Positions 13,632 through 20,001 of a DNA stretch of 20,001 nt are shown here, one piece after another. The notes under the pieces are model-generated. The model had not been told where the DNA came from. It made no database searches and saw nothing but the letters and a program-made list of their open reading frames with translations. Made by a program: the position numbers and the translations under genes. The stretch is from an uncultured Burkholderiales bacterium (GTDB taxonomy: Bacteria > Pseudomonadota > Gammaproteobacteria > Burkholderiales > Burkholderiaceae_D), in NCBI GenBank assembly GCA_937872165.1, contig CALMOR010000021.1, forward strand, positions 11,165 through 31,165. The letters run 5' to 3'. Numbering within the stretch: the stretch's first letter is position 1; each line of letters opens with the position of its first letter.

Positions 13632-15812
13632 ATGCCGGTCGCACCAGCGGCGACGCGGACGAAGAAGCCCGAAGCCGCGAGCGTCTCGCGCGGCGACGCG
13701 CTCGCCGCGCGGCTCGCGCGCATCGGGCTGCACGACGCCTTCGACTGCGTCCTGCATCTGCCGCTGCGCTACGAGGACGAGACGCGGGTGGTGTCGCTGG
13801 CCGATGCCCGCGACGGCGACACGGTTCAGATCGAGGCCGTGGTCCGCGACCATGCGATCCAGTACCGGCCGCGTCGCCAGCTCGTCGTGCAGGTCGACGA
13901 CGCCGGTGCCCGAGACCCCCGCGACGCGGGCCTGACGCTCCGCTTCCTGCACTTCTACGGAAGCCAGGTCCGGCACTTCTCGCCGGGCACGCTGTTGCGC
14001 ATCCGCGGCGAACTCCGGGGTGGCGGCTTCGGCTCCGTGTTCGGGCGCGAGATGATCCATCCGCATTACGGAGTGATCGAGCGGGACACGCCGTTGCCCG
14101 ATCGCCTGACGCCGGTCTATCCGAGCGGCGTCGGTCTCGGCCAGGCCGCGCTCCGCCGCGCGATCGGCAAGGCCCTGCAGTCGGTCACGCTCGACGAGAC
14201 GGTGCCCGAGCCGTGGCTGCGACGTCATCGTCTGCCGCCGATCGACGAGGCCATCCGCCTGATCCACAATCCGCCGCCCGACGTCTCGCAGGAAGCGCTG
14301 ACGTCGCGCTCGCATCCGGCGTGGCAACGGATCAAGTTCGACGAACTGCTCGCGCAGCAGCTCTCGCTGGCGAAGGCGCACGCGCGGCGGCGCCTGCGGA
14401 CCGCGCCGCCGCTGCCGGGCGGCGGCGTGCTGGTCGATCGCTTCGTGCGGCAGTTGCCGTTCGCGCTGACGCGCGCGCAGCAGCGCGTCAGCGCCGAGAT
14501 CGCCGACGACCTCGCACGGCCGCATCCGATGCAGCGGCTCCTGCAGGGCGACGTGGGCAGCGGCAAGACCGTGGTCGCGGCGATCGCGGCGCTGCAGGCG
14601 ATCGACGCGGGGTATCAAGCCGTGCTGATGGCGCCGACGGAGATCCTCGCCGAGCAGCACTTCCGCAAGCTCGCCGAATGGATCGAAGCGCTCGACGTAC
14701 CGGTCGCATGGCTGACCGGCAGCCTCAGGAAGAAGCAGAAGGCCTCGGCCCGCGACGCGATCGAAGCGGGCGACGCGCGGCGCGCGCTCGGCACGCATGC
14801 GCTGCTCCCGGAGGGCGTCCACTTCGCCAGGCTCGGGCTCGCGATCATCGACGAGCAGCATCGCTTCGGCGTGGGGCAGCGGCTCGCGTTGCGCTTCAAG
14901 GCGCGTGCCGGGGTCGCCGCCGATCGCGAGCCGCATCAGCTGATGATGAGCGCGACCCCGATCCCGCGGACGCTGGCGATGACCTACTTCGCCGACCTCG
15001 AGGTCTCGACCATCGACCAGCAGCCGCCCGGTCGGCGACCCATCGTGACGAAGTTGATCGAAGCCACGCGCCGCGACGACGTGATCGAGCGTGTGCGCCA
15101 TGCGCTGGCCGAGGGCCGTCAGGTCTACTGGGTCTGCCCGCTGGTCGAGGACGCCGACCGGGACGAGCCCGAGCCTCCGCGTTCTCCTGCGAAGCGACGC
15201 GCGTCGGTATCGTCGAGCGAGAAGCTGCAGCTGCAGAACGCGATCGACACGCGCGACGCGCTCGCCGTCGCGCTGCCCGGGACGCGGATCGGACTCGTCC
15301 ACGGTCGGCTGTCGGGCGCGGACAAGGCGGACGTGATGCGCGCCTTCGATCGACGAGAGATCGGGCTCCTCGTCGCGACGACCGTGATCGAGGTCGGCGT
15401 CGACGTGCCCAACGCGTCGCTGATGGTGATCGAGCATGCGGAGCGCTTCGGCCTCGCGCAACTGCATCAGCTGCGCGGCCGCGTCGGTCGCGGCCCGGCC
15501 GACTCGGCCTGCATCCTTCTCTTCCAGCCACCGCTGTCGCCGACCGCGAAGCAACGCCTGAGGACGATGCGCGAGACGCAGGACGGCTTCGCGATCGCGC
15601 GGAAGGATCTCGAGCTGCGAGGTCCGGGCGAGTTCCTCGGCCATCGACAGTCGGGCGAGGCGCTGTTGCGTTTCGCGGACCTGCAGTCCGATCAGGCCCT
15701 CGTGGACGCGGCGCGCGAGACCGCCGTCGCGATGTCGAGAGACGATCCGGCTTCGGTGGATCGCCATCTGCAGCGATGGTTGCGGGGCGGAGACGAACTG
15801 CTGAAGGCCTGA
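13632..15812 (+). CDS. recG: ATP-dependent DNA helicase RecG
   Basis: A 726-residue helicase that reverses stalled forks and branch-migrates Holliday junctions. Residues about 20-250 form the wedge (OB-fold) domain, including RFLHFYGSQ and RGELRGG. The helicase core shows Walker A GDVGSGKT (306-313), the DEQH box (407-410) followed by RFGV, motif III SAT (440-442) in MSATPIPRTLA, and C-terminal motifs TTVIEVGVDVPNA (583-595) and QLRGRVGRG (613-621). It is somewhat longer than E. coli RecG (693). Part of the excess is a polar, Pro/Arg/Ser-rich insertion at about 509-530 between the conserved VCPLVEDAD and EKLQLQNA segments, likely a surface loop. It starts 15 bases after ridA. Confidence 0.97.
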   Translation: MPVAPAATRTKKPEAASVSRGDALAARLARIGLHDAFDCVLHLPLRYEDETRVVSLADARDGDTVQIEAVVRDHAIQYRPRRQLVVQVDDAGARDPRDAGLTLRFLHFYGSQVRHFSPGTLLRIRGELRGGGFGSVFGREMIHPHYGVIERDTPLPDRLTPVYPSGVGLGQAALRRAIGKALQSVTLDETVPEPWLRRHRLPPIDEAIRLIHNPPPDVSQEALTSRSHPAWQRIKFDELLAQQLSLAKAHARRRLRTAPPLPGGGVLVDRFVRQLPFALTRAQQRVSAEIADDLARPHPMQRLLQGDVGSGKTVVAAIAALQAIDAGYQAVLMAPTEILAEQHFRKLAEWIEALDVPVAWLTGSLRKKQKASARDAIEAGDARRALGTHALLPEGVHFARLGLAIIDEQHRFGVGQRLALRFKARAGVAADREPHQLMMSATPIPRTLAMTYFADLEVSTIDQQPPGRRPIVTKLIEATRRDDVIERVRHALAEGRQVYWVCPLVEDADRDEPEPPRSPAKRRASVSSSEKLQLQNAIDTRDALAVALPGTRIGLVHGRLSGADKADVMRAFDRREIGLLVATTVIEVGVDVPNASLMVIEHAERFGLAQLHQLRGRVGRGPADSACILLFQPPLSPTAKQRLRTMRETQDGFAIARKDLELRGPGEFLGHRQSGEALLRFADLQSDQALVDAARETAVAMSRDDPASVDRHLQRWLRGGDELLKA

Positions 15813-15820
15813 CCGTCATC

Positions 15821-15847
15821 GTCGTCGCCGTCGTCGCCGTCGTCGCC
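15821..15847 (+). repeat. Three tandem copies of GTCGTCGCC
   Basis: Three perfect nine-base units (15821-15829, 15830-15838, 15839-15847) begin nine bases after the recG stop. They sit exactly where the missing N-terminus of the following methyltransferase remnant would be expected to begin. Slippage at such a repeat or a deletion junction is possible. A simple GTC-rich repeat is also not rare in DNA of this composition. Confidence 0.7.
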
Positions 15848-15873
15848 TGCGCCGGAAGCCGGTGACGCGTGCG

Positions 15874-16382
15874 ATGCTTCGCCCGGTGCCGCTCCCGAGC
15901 GAGGCGAGCCCGGCGGCGATGCAGGCCTCGCCGACATGCGCCGGGATCGAAGCGCTCGACCTCGATGCGTCTTCGACGTCGTCCTGCTGGCGAGTTGCCT
16001 GATCGATCATCCACTGCCGGCCACGCGGGTCGCGTTCGCGCGCGCGGCCCGCCGACATCTGACGGAAGGAGGGCGACTGCTGCTGCAGCGCCCGGACCCG
16101 CGCTGGCCGAACGACGTGCAGCCCGGTCCGGCCGGCAGCATCGGAGCGATCGCGGTGTCGGTCGAAGCCGTGTGCCGCACCACCGCCCCGATGACGATGA
16201 CGCTGCGCTACGACCTCGCCGACGCGGTATGGCGCCAGTCCTTCGCGGTCGTGCCGCTCGACGAGGAAGAGATCGAGTCGCTCCCGGGCGCGCAGGGCTT
16301 CGCGCGCTTCGAATGGATCGGGTCGCGACGTCCGTGGTCGAGCTCCGTCGCCACTGCCGTCGCCCCCGTCCTCGGCGCGTGA
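15874..16382 (+). pseudogene. Remnant of a class I SAM-dependent methyltransferase, N-terminus missing
   Basis: An open frame from 15936 to 16382 gives 148 codons. From FDVVLLASCLIDHP onward (near 15972) it reads like the C-terminal two thirds of a small methyltransferase: FARAARRHLTEGGRLLLQR, then ...AVWRQSFAVVPLDEEEIESL and GFARFEWIGSRRPW. The SAM-binding GxGxG motif is absent, and its first 36 bases do not resemble the family. In the neighbouring frame (ATG 15874) a piece reading PSEASPAAMQ and then GIEALDLDA resembles the segment that should precede FDVVLL, so at least one frameshift separates the two pieces. There is not enough room after recG for a complete N-terminus. A translated fragment with a new role is possible but less likely. 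Confidence 0.6.
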
Positions 16383-16649
16383 TCGATCGAGGAACGGAAT
16401 CGAGCTCGCGGTCCCGCGTCGTCGCCGTCGATTTGTCCGCGCCACTTCGCTAGTATCGATACCCGCGCAGACGACTTCGTCGGACGAACCACGCGAGTGT
16501 CGACCGGGGCGGCACTCGATGACGGGCGACGCTTCACGGCTCGTGCCGCGACGTCGGCGGACCTCGACGACATCGGGAACGCGTGACCTCGTCGCGGCGC
16601 ACGCATTGCCGGTCGAAGACCGCGTCGACCGGCTCGAAGGGGAGGATCG

Positions 16650-17465
16650 ATGAACGCGAACAAGGCTTTGTGGGAGAAGGGCGACTTCACCGTCATCGCG
16701 TCGACGATGCGCGCATCGGGCGAAGCGCTCGTTCGATCGTTGGGCGTCGCGCCCCCGCTGCGGGCGCTCGACCTCGGCTGCGGCGACGGCACGACCGCGG
16801 TGCCGCTCGCGCAGATGGGCGCGGACGTGACCGGCATCGACATCGCGCGCAATCTCGTCGAGGCGGGCAACGCGCGGGCCCGGGCGCTGGGTCTCGCCAA
16901 CCTGACGTTCCACGAGGGCGACGCGTGCAGCCTCGAAGACGTGCCCGACCACGCGTTCGATCTCACGCTGTCGGTCTTCGGCGCGATGTTCGCGCCGAAG
17001 CCCTTCGACGTCGCGAAGGAGATGGTGCGCGTGACGCGGCCCGGTGGTCGCATCGTGATGGGCAACTGGATCCCCGACGATCCGACGTCGTTCGTGTCGC
17101 AGGTGCTGAAGATCAGTTCGGCCTTCACGCCGCCGCCGCCGGAGGGCTTCGTCAGTCCGATGACGTGGGGCGTCGAGTCGCACGTCGTCGAGCGCTTCGG
17201 GCGGGCGGGCATCGCCGCCGAGCGGATCGCGATGGAGCGCGACACCTTCCGCTTCGTGTCGCCCGGCAAGACGCCCGTCGACGTGATCGATGCGTTCCGC
17301 TCGTTCTACGGCCCGACGATGAACGCTTTCGACGCGGCCGAGAAGGACGGCAAGGTCGATGCGTTGCACGATCGGCTCGTGGGACTGGCCACCGACATGA
17401 ACACCGGCACGGGCGGAGGCACCACGATCTCCGCCACCTTCATGCGCGTGACTGTGAGCACCTGA
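16650..17465 (+). CDS. Class I SAM-dependent methyltransferase
   Basis: A 271-residue soluble methyltransferase of the Methyltransf_11/UbiE type; the substrate is unknown. Motif I is LDLGCGDGT (40-48), the acidic residue binding the SAM ribose is Asp64 in TGIDIA, motif II is FHEGDACSLED (about 87-97), then FDLTLSVFGAMFAPKPFDVAKEMVRVTRPGGRIVMGNWIPDD matches the post-motif I/III region in pieces. The C-terminal part after residue 160 is typical of small-molecule or quinone-type methyltransferases. A strong ribosome site GGGGAGG lies about five bases before ATG 16650. The 267 bases upstream (16383-16649) hold no gene I can support. It stands alone, with no biosynthetic partner nearby. Confidence 0.9.
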   Translation: MNANKALWEKGDFTVIASTMRASGEALVRSLGVAPPLRALDLGCGDGTTAVPLAQMGADVTGIDIARNLVEAGNARARALGLANLTFHEGDACSLEDVPDHAFDLTLSVFGAMFAPKPFDVAKEMVRVTRPGGRIVMGNWIPDDPTSFVSQVLKISSAFTPPPPEGFVSPMTWGVESHVVERFGRAGIAAERIAMERDTFRFVSPGKTPVDVIDAFRSFYGPTMNAFDAAEKDGKVDALHDRLVGLATDMNTGTGGGTTISATFMRVTVST

Positions 17466-17490
17466 CGCGGCCTGCGACCGATCGTACGGT

Positions 17491-17516
17491 CCCGCGGACG
17501 CGCGAACGCTCGCGGG
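17491..17516 (+). terminator. Weak terminator candidate after the methyltransferase gene
   Basis: CCCGCG (17491-17496) and CGCGGG (17511-17516) can pair around a 14-base loop, followed by TCTTCCCTTCC. The stem is short and the T content modest. Position between two same-strand genes is the main argument. Confidence 0.25.
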
Positions 17517-17545
17517 TCTTCCCTTCCACGGCAGAGGTGCCCGTC

Positions 17546-17968
17546 ATGATCCGATCGAACCGTCGTCCGCGTCCGCTTCGTCTTCGTCGTCGTCTCCGAT
17601 CGTTCGTCGCCGCCGCGATGGTCGCGACCCTGGCCACCGGCGCCCAGGCCGCCACCGCGTCGTATCCGGACGTGTTGTCGGCGAAGGTCCGGCCGCGGGG
17701 TGGCGACGTCTTCGACTTCGACGTCAGCGTCTCGTCGCCGTACGACACGCCGCAGCGTTACGCCGATGCGTTTCGCGTGATGGGCCGGGACGGCACGGTC
17801 TACGGTCAGCGCATCCTCGATCACGACCATCGGACCGAGCAGCCCTTCACGCGCGACCTGTACGGCGTGAAGATTCCGCCGGGGGTGCGGACCGTCGTCG
17901 TCCAGGGACGCGACCAGCGATCCGGCTACGGCGGCAAGACCGTCGAAGCCGCGCTGCCGGGACGCTGA
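17546..17968 (+). CDS. Small secreted protein of unknown function
   Basis: A 140-residue exported protein. The N-terminus is strongly basic (many Arg in residues 3-18), followed by a hydrophobic stretch FVAAAMVATLATG and a likely signal-peptidase site after Ala35 (AQA-A). The mature domain of about 105 residues is probably all beta: DVFDFDVSVSSPYDTPQRYADAF reads as a sandwich strand pair in pieces, then VMGRDGTVYGQRIL, DHDHRTEQPFTRDL and IPPGVRTVVVQGRD. It resembles a widespread proteobacterial family of small uncharacterised proteins with a conserved H-x-H-x-x-E-Q-P-F-T-R segment; I do not recall a name or function. An AGAGGT site lies about eight bases before ATG 17546. The reading frame extends far upstream only as a shadow of the methyltransferase gene. 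Confidence 0.8.
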   Translation: MIRSNRRPRPLRLRRRLRSFVAAAMVATLATGAQAATASYPDVLSAKVRPRGGDVFDFDVSVSSPYDTPQRYADAFRVMGRDGTVYGQRILDHDHRTEQPFTRDLYGVKIPPGVRTVVVQGRDQRSGYGGKTVEAALPGR

Positions 17969-18101
17969 CGTCGTTCCTTGCGCACGTCGTAATAATGCGT
18001 CGCGATGGTCCCGTCGTCGCCGGGGTCGGTCGAATCCGATCACGGCGGGAGGCGGCGCGACCTCGATTCGCGAGGCGGATCAACGACCGGGAGGCGAGGA
18101 C

Positions 18102-18827
18102 ATGCGATTCGCAACCGGCTTCAAGGCATCGGGCACCCTCGCGAGTCGCGGTGACGCTGTCGCCGTGCGTGGCGGCCGGCCATCCCGGGCCGCGCGACGG
18201 CGAGTGGATCGCGATTCGATGGGCGGCATGGAAGCGTGGCTCTACGCGGAGAAGCATCCGGAGTTCATGGACATCGCCGTGCCGATGGCGTCGGATGCCG
18301 ACCGCGATGTCGGGACGCGACCGGATCCTGCGGCGGCTGATCGGCGACTCGATCCGCAACGACCCGGCCGGGCTCGACGGCAACTACGCGCAGCAGACAC
18401 CGAGCGCAAGCTTCGCCAGCGTCTTCTTCAACTTCGCGACCAATGGCGGCAGCCAGGCGATCCGGCGCATCGCGCCGACCCACGACAAGGCCGACGCGCC
18501 GGTCGATCAGCGGCTCCGCGCGCCGTTCGAAGCCGACGCGAACGACGTGCTCCACCAGTGGGACGCATCGAGCGACTTCGATCCGGGTCCGCGACTCGAA
18601 CGCATCCGCGCGACGGTCCTCGCGATCAATTCGGCGGACGACGAACGCAATCCGCCGGAGCTCGGCATCCTCGATCGCGAGATCCGTCGCGTGCGGAAGG
18701 GCCGGGTCCTGCTGATCCCGCCAGCGACCAGACCTCCGGGGACGGCACCACGTTCTGTGCGAAGTGGTGGAAGAAGGACCTCGACGCGCTGCTGCAGTCG
18801 GTGCCGCGCGCGGCACCGACCCCGTAG
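18102..18827 (+). pseudogene. Alpha/beta hydrolase (homoserine acetyltransferase-like), degraded
   Basis: The family sequence is spread over two frames. Nucleophile region DSMGGMEAWLYAEKHPEFMD and VPMAS are in one frame up to about 18293. Then one extra base moves the reading to a second frame, which carries TAMSGRDRILRRLIGDSIR through VLAINSADDERNPPE to RVLLIP at 18720. There one base is missing, and the first frame resumes with ASDQTSGDGTTF and KWWKKDLDALLQSVP to the TAG at 18827. The N-terminal half of the fold (strands before the nucleophile) is absent. The first Gly of the GxSxG elbow is Arg, and the catalytic His of the usual SGHGTT is Asp (18741-18743). A good ribosome site precedes ATG 18102, but the product from there is not a complete hydrolase. 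Confidence 0.8.
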
Positions 18828-18926
18828 TCGTCGAAGCGAACCGGTTCCTCCTCGAAGCACGATCGGCGACGGCCGGCAGCCATCGAAGCGGGGCGCGGCG
18901 ACCGGCCGAACGCATCGGGCGGGTCC

Positions 18927-19801
18927 TCAGCGTCCTGTCGCGGTCGAGTGGACGCGGGCGATCGCGTCGACCAGCAGTCGGGCCGCGACCGGCAACTGCA
19001 TGCCGGCCCGCGTGAGGACATGGCGTTCGCGCACCGCCCAGGCGTCCGACAGCGGGACGGCGACGATCGCCATCGTCTTCGCATGTCGCACGGCAGCCGA
19101 CTCCGGGACGATGCCGACCCCGACCCCGGCTTCGATCATCCGGCACATCGCGTCGAAGCCGTGCAGGCGGATGCGTTGCCGATAGCTTCGGCCCGCGCCC
19201 TTCACGACCTCCGACAGGAAGCCGTGCAGCGTGCTGCCTTCGTGCATGCCGACATGGTCCTCGTCGAGCGTGTCGGCGAAGGCGATGCGCTTGCGCCGAG
19301 CGAGTCGATGCCGTGCCGGGACCACGAGAACGAGCCGGTCGGTGCTGAAGTGCATCGCCGACAAGCCTTCGCTTTCGACGAAGCCTGCGACGATGCCGAT
19401 GTCGGTCGTGCCGTCGCGGACCGCGCGCGCGATGTCGCTGTTGAGTCGCTCCTGCAGGTCGACGTCGACATCGGGATGCAGCGCGAGGAAGTCCGCGAGG
19501 ATCTCGGGCAGGAAGTCGCTGACCGCGGTGGTGTTGGCGAAGATGCGGACGTGGGCACGGAGGCCGTGCGCGTACTGTCGCAGGTCGCCATCGAGCCGGT
19601 CGACCTGCGACAGCATCGTCCGGGCGTGGTGGGTCAGCGCCTCGCCCGCGGCGTGACGCCGACGCCGGCGCGCTGCTCGAGGTTCTGGATGCGGGCGCTG
19701 ACCGCCGCCAGCGACCGATGCATGCGCGTCGCGGCGCCGCTCAGGCTGCCGATGTCGGCGACCAGCGCCACGAGTCTGAGGTCGTGGAGGTCGAACTGCA
19801 T
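18927..19801 (-). pseudogene. LysR family transcriptional regulator, split by a frameshift
   Basis: ATG 19801 starts a typical LysR N-terminus: MQFDLHDLRLVALVADIGSL, then SGAATRMHRSLAAVSARIQNLEQRAGV, the winged helix-turn-helix. After RAGV the frame shifts and stops at 19634. The rest continues in another frame with RHAAGEALTHHARTMLSQVDRLDG and a complete effector-binding domain (VRIFANTTAVSDFLPEIL onward) to the stop at 18927. Against family proteins the segment RLFE or its like, expected between RAGV and RHAAGEALT, is missing. This fits a deletion of about ten bases near 19652-19668, inside a GACGCC direct repeat. It could be a true mutation or a sequence error. An internal ATG at 19616 could give a 229-residue domain without DNA binding. 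Divergent from the dehydratase gene at 19923, which it presumably controlled. Confidence 0.8.
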
Positions 19802-19830
19802 GCGGGGAAGGGTATCACCGGCCGCGGAAG

Positions 19831-19871
19831 CCTTCGTAAAAGTCGAAGGTCGGCATCGGAAAAATCCGATG
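19831..19871. promoter_or_regulatory. Two inverted repeats in the lysR/dehydratase divergent region, probable LysR operator
   Basis: CCTTCG (19831-19836) and CGAAGG (19844-19849) flank an AT-rich seven-base spacer and contain a T-N11-A arrangement as in LysR boxes. CATCGGA (19854-19860) and TCCGATG (19865-19871) flank AAAA. The centres are about 22 bases apart, close to two helical turns. Both lie in the 121-base gap between the divergent starts, where LysR proteins bind their recognition and activation sites. Confidence 0.5.
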
Positions 19872-19922
19872 GCCTCGACGCGTGACGGCGGGCACGATGC
19901 GGCTTCGAACCCTGCGACGATC

Positions 19923-20001
19923 ATGACCCTCGAAGCCTCGCCTCCCGCATCGCCCGTCGATCTCGACCTCTGGATCGGCCGCAGCGAAACGCTGACCGAC
20001 G
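19923..20001 (+). CDS. FAS1-like/MaoC-type dehydratase N-terminus (3-methylfumaryl-CoA hydratase-like), partial
   Basis: Only the first 26 codons are in the window; the frame is open at the right edge. The segment LDLWIGRSETLTD (14-26) is the characteristic opening of FAS1-like dehydratase-domain proteins (HTD2 / mesaconyl-C4-CoA hydratase group), which hydrate or dehydrate short acyl-CoA thioesters. Such genes are often divergent from a LysR gene and followed by acyl-CoA or CoA-transferase genes, as the upstream arrangement suggests here. The call rests on a short stretch. Confidence 0.6.
   Translation, partial: MTLEASPPASPVDLDLWIGRSETLTD

Noticed and set aside
12840..15767. A 975-codon minus-strand open frame opposite ridA and recG
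   Set aside because: Antisense shadow of recG: low-complexity Arg-rich translation, no motif and no ribosome site, while recG on the other strand has all helicase motifs.
17965..17996. A promoter made of CTGACG and TAATAAT before the hydrolase pseudogene
   Set aside because: The spacing (19 bases) is too long and the downstream gene is broken; the AT-rich TAATAAT is noticeable but not enough on its own.
17995..19185. A 396-codon + strand open frame read as one protein
   Set aside because: Only about 18294-18720 of it matches a family (alpha/beta hydrolase). The rest is out of frame with that gene or antisense to lysR, so it is a frameshifted pseudogene, not a fusion.
1..20001. CRISPR arrays, tRNA or rRNA genes, insertion sequences, phage or integrase genes
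   Set aside because: I looked for regularly spaced repeats, tRNA TPsiC-arm patterns, terminal inverted repeats with transposase frames and integrase motifs, and found none.

Overview
The window is GC-rich (around 70% by eye), with dense and mostly short-spaced genes. Several features point to a betaproteobacterium, most likely of the order Burkholderiales: a pca/pob aromatic-degradation cluster, a ridA-recG pair, an NAD-type isocitrate dehydrogenase family gene, a PEP-CTERM exported protein with a sigma-54-like promoter, and a LysR gene divergent from a FAS1-like/MaoC dehydratase. The assignment rests on gene content, not on a marker gene.

1-7368 (+ strand): an aromatic-acid catabolic operon. 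It runs from the tail of a CoA-transferase beta subunit (probably pcaJ) through pcaH and pcaG (protocatechuate 3,4-dioxygenase) and a complete five-gene Liv-type ABC importer (binding protein, two permeases, two ATPases) to pobA (4-hydroxybenzoate 3-monooxygenase). Stops and starts overlap or nearly touch at most junctions. The logic is uptake of an aromatic acid, hydroxylation to protocatechuate, ring cleavage and 3-oxoadipate activation. No pca/pob regulator is visible here.

7435-9505: an isocitrate/isopropylmalate-type dehydrogenase (-) divergent from a YfcG-like glutathione transferase (+). The transferase converges on a 51-residue membrane protein gene (-), and a long hairpin lies at the junction. 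9751-10877: a PEP-CTERM protein (-) with a good sigma-54 promoter candidate, a 488-base non-coding stretch with a palindrome pair, and a 25-residue hydrophobic micro-ORF (+). 10936-12894: a KimA-like APC potassium transporter (-) with a promoter candidate and a leader of about 150 bases. 13212-15812: ridA and recG (+).

15813-19801: a region of decay. It holds a methyltransferase remnant with no SAM-binding N-terminus, an intact methyltransferase, an intact small secreted protein, an alpha/beta hydrolase pseudogene (N-terminus lost, two compensating frameshifts, catalytic His replaced by Asp), and a LysR regulator split by a frameshift just after its helix-turn-helix. The window ends in the first 26 codons of a FAS1-like/MaoC dehydratase divergent from the broken lysR, with two inverted repeats between them.

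I see no CRISPR array, tRNA, rRNA, insertion sequence or phage gene. I did not find a clearly new multi-gene system. The points most worth a second look are the ABC importer inside the pca/pob operon, the sigma-54/PEP-CTERM unit, the micro-ORFs and the cluster of broken genes.
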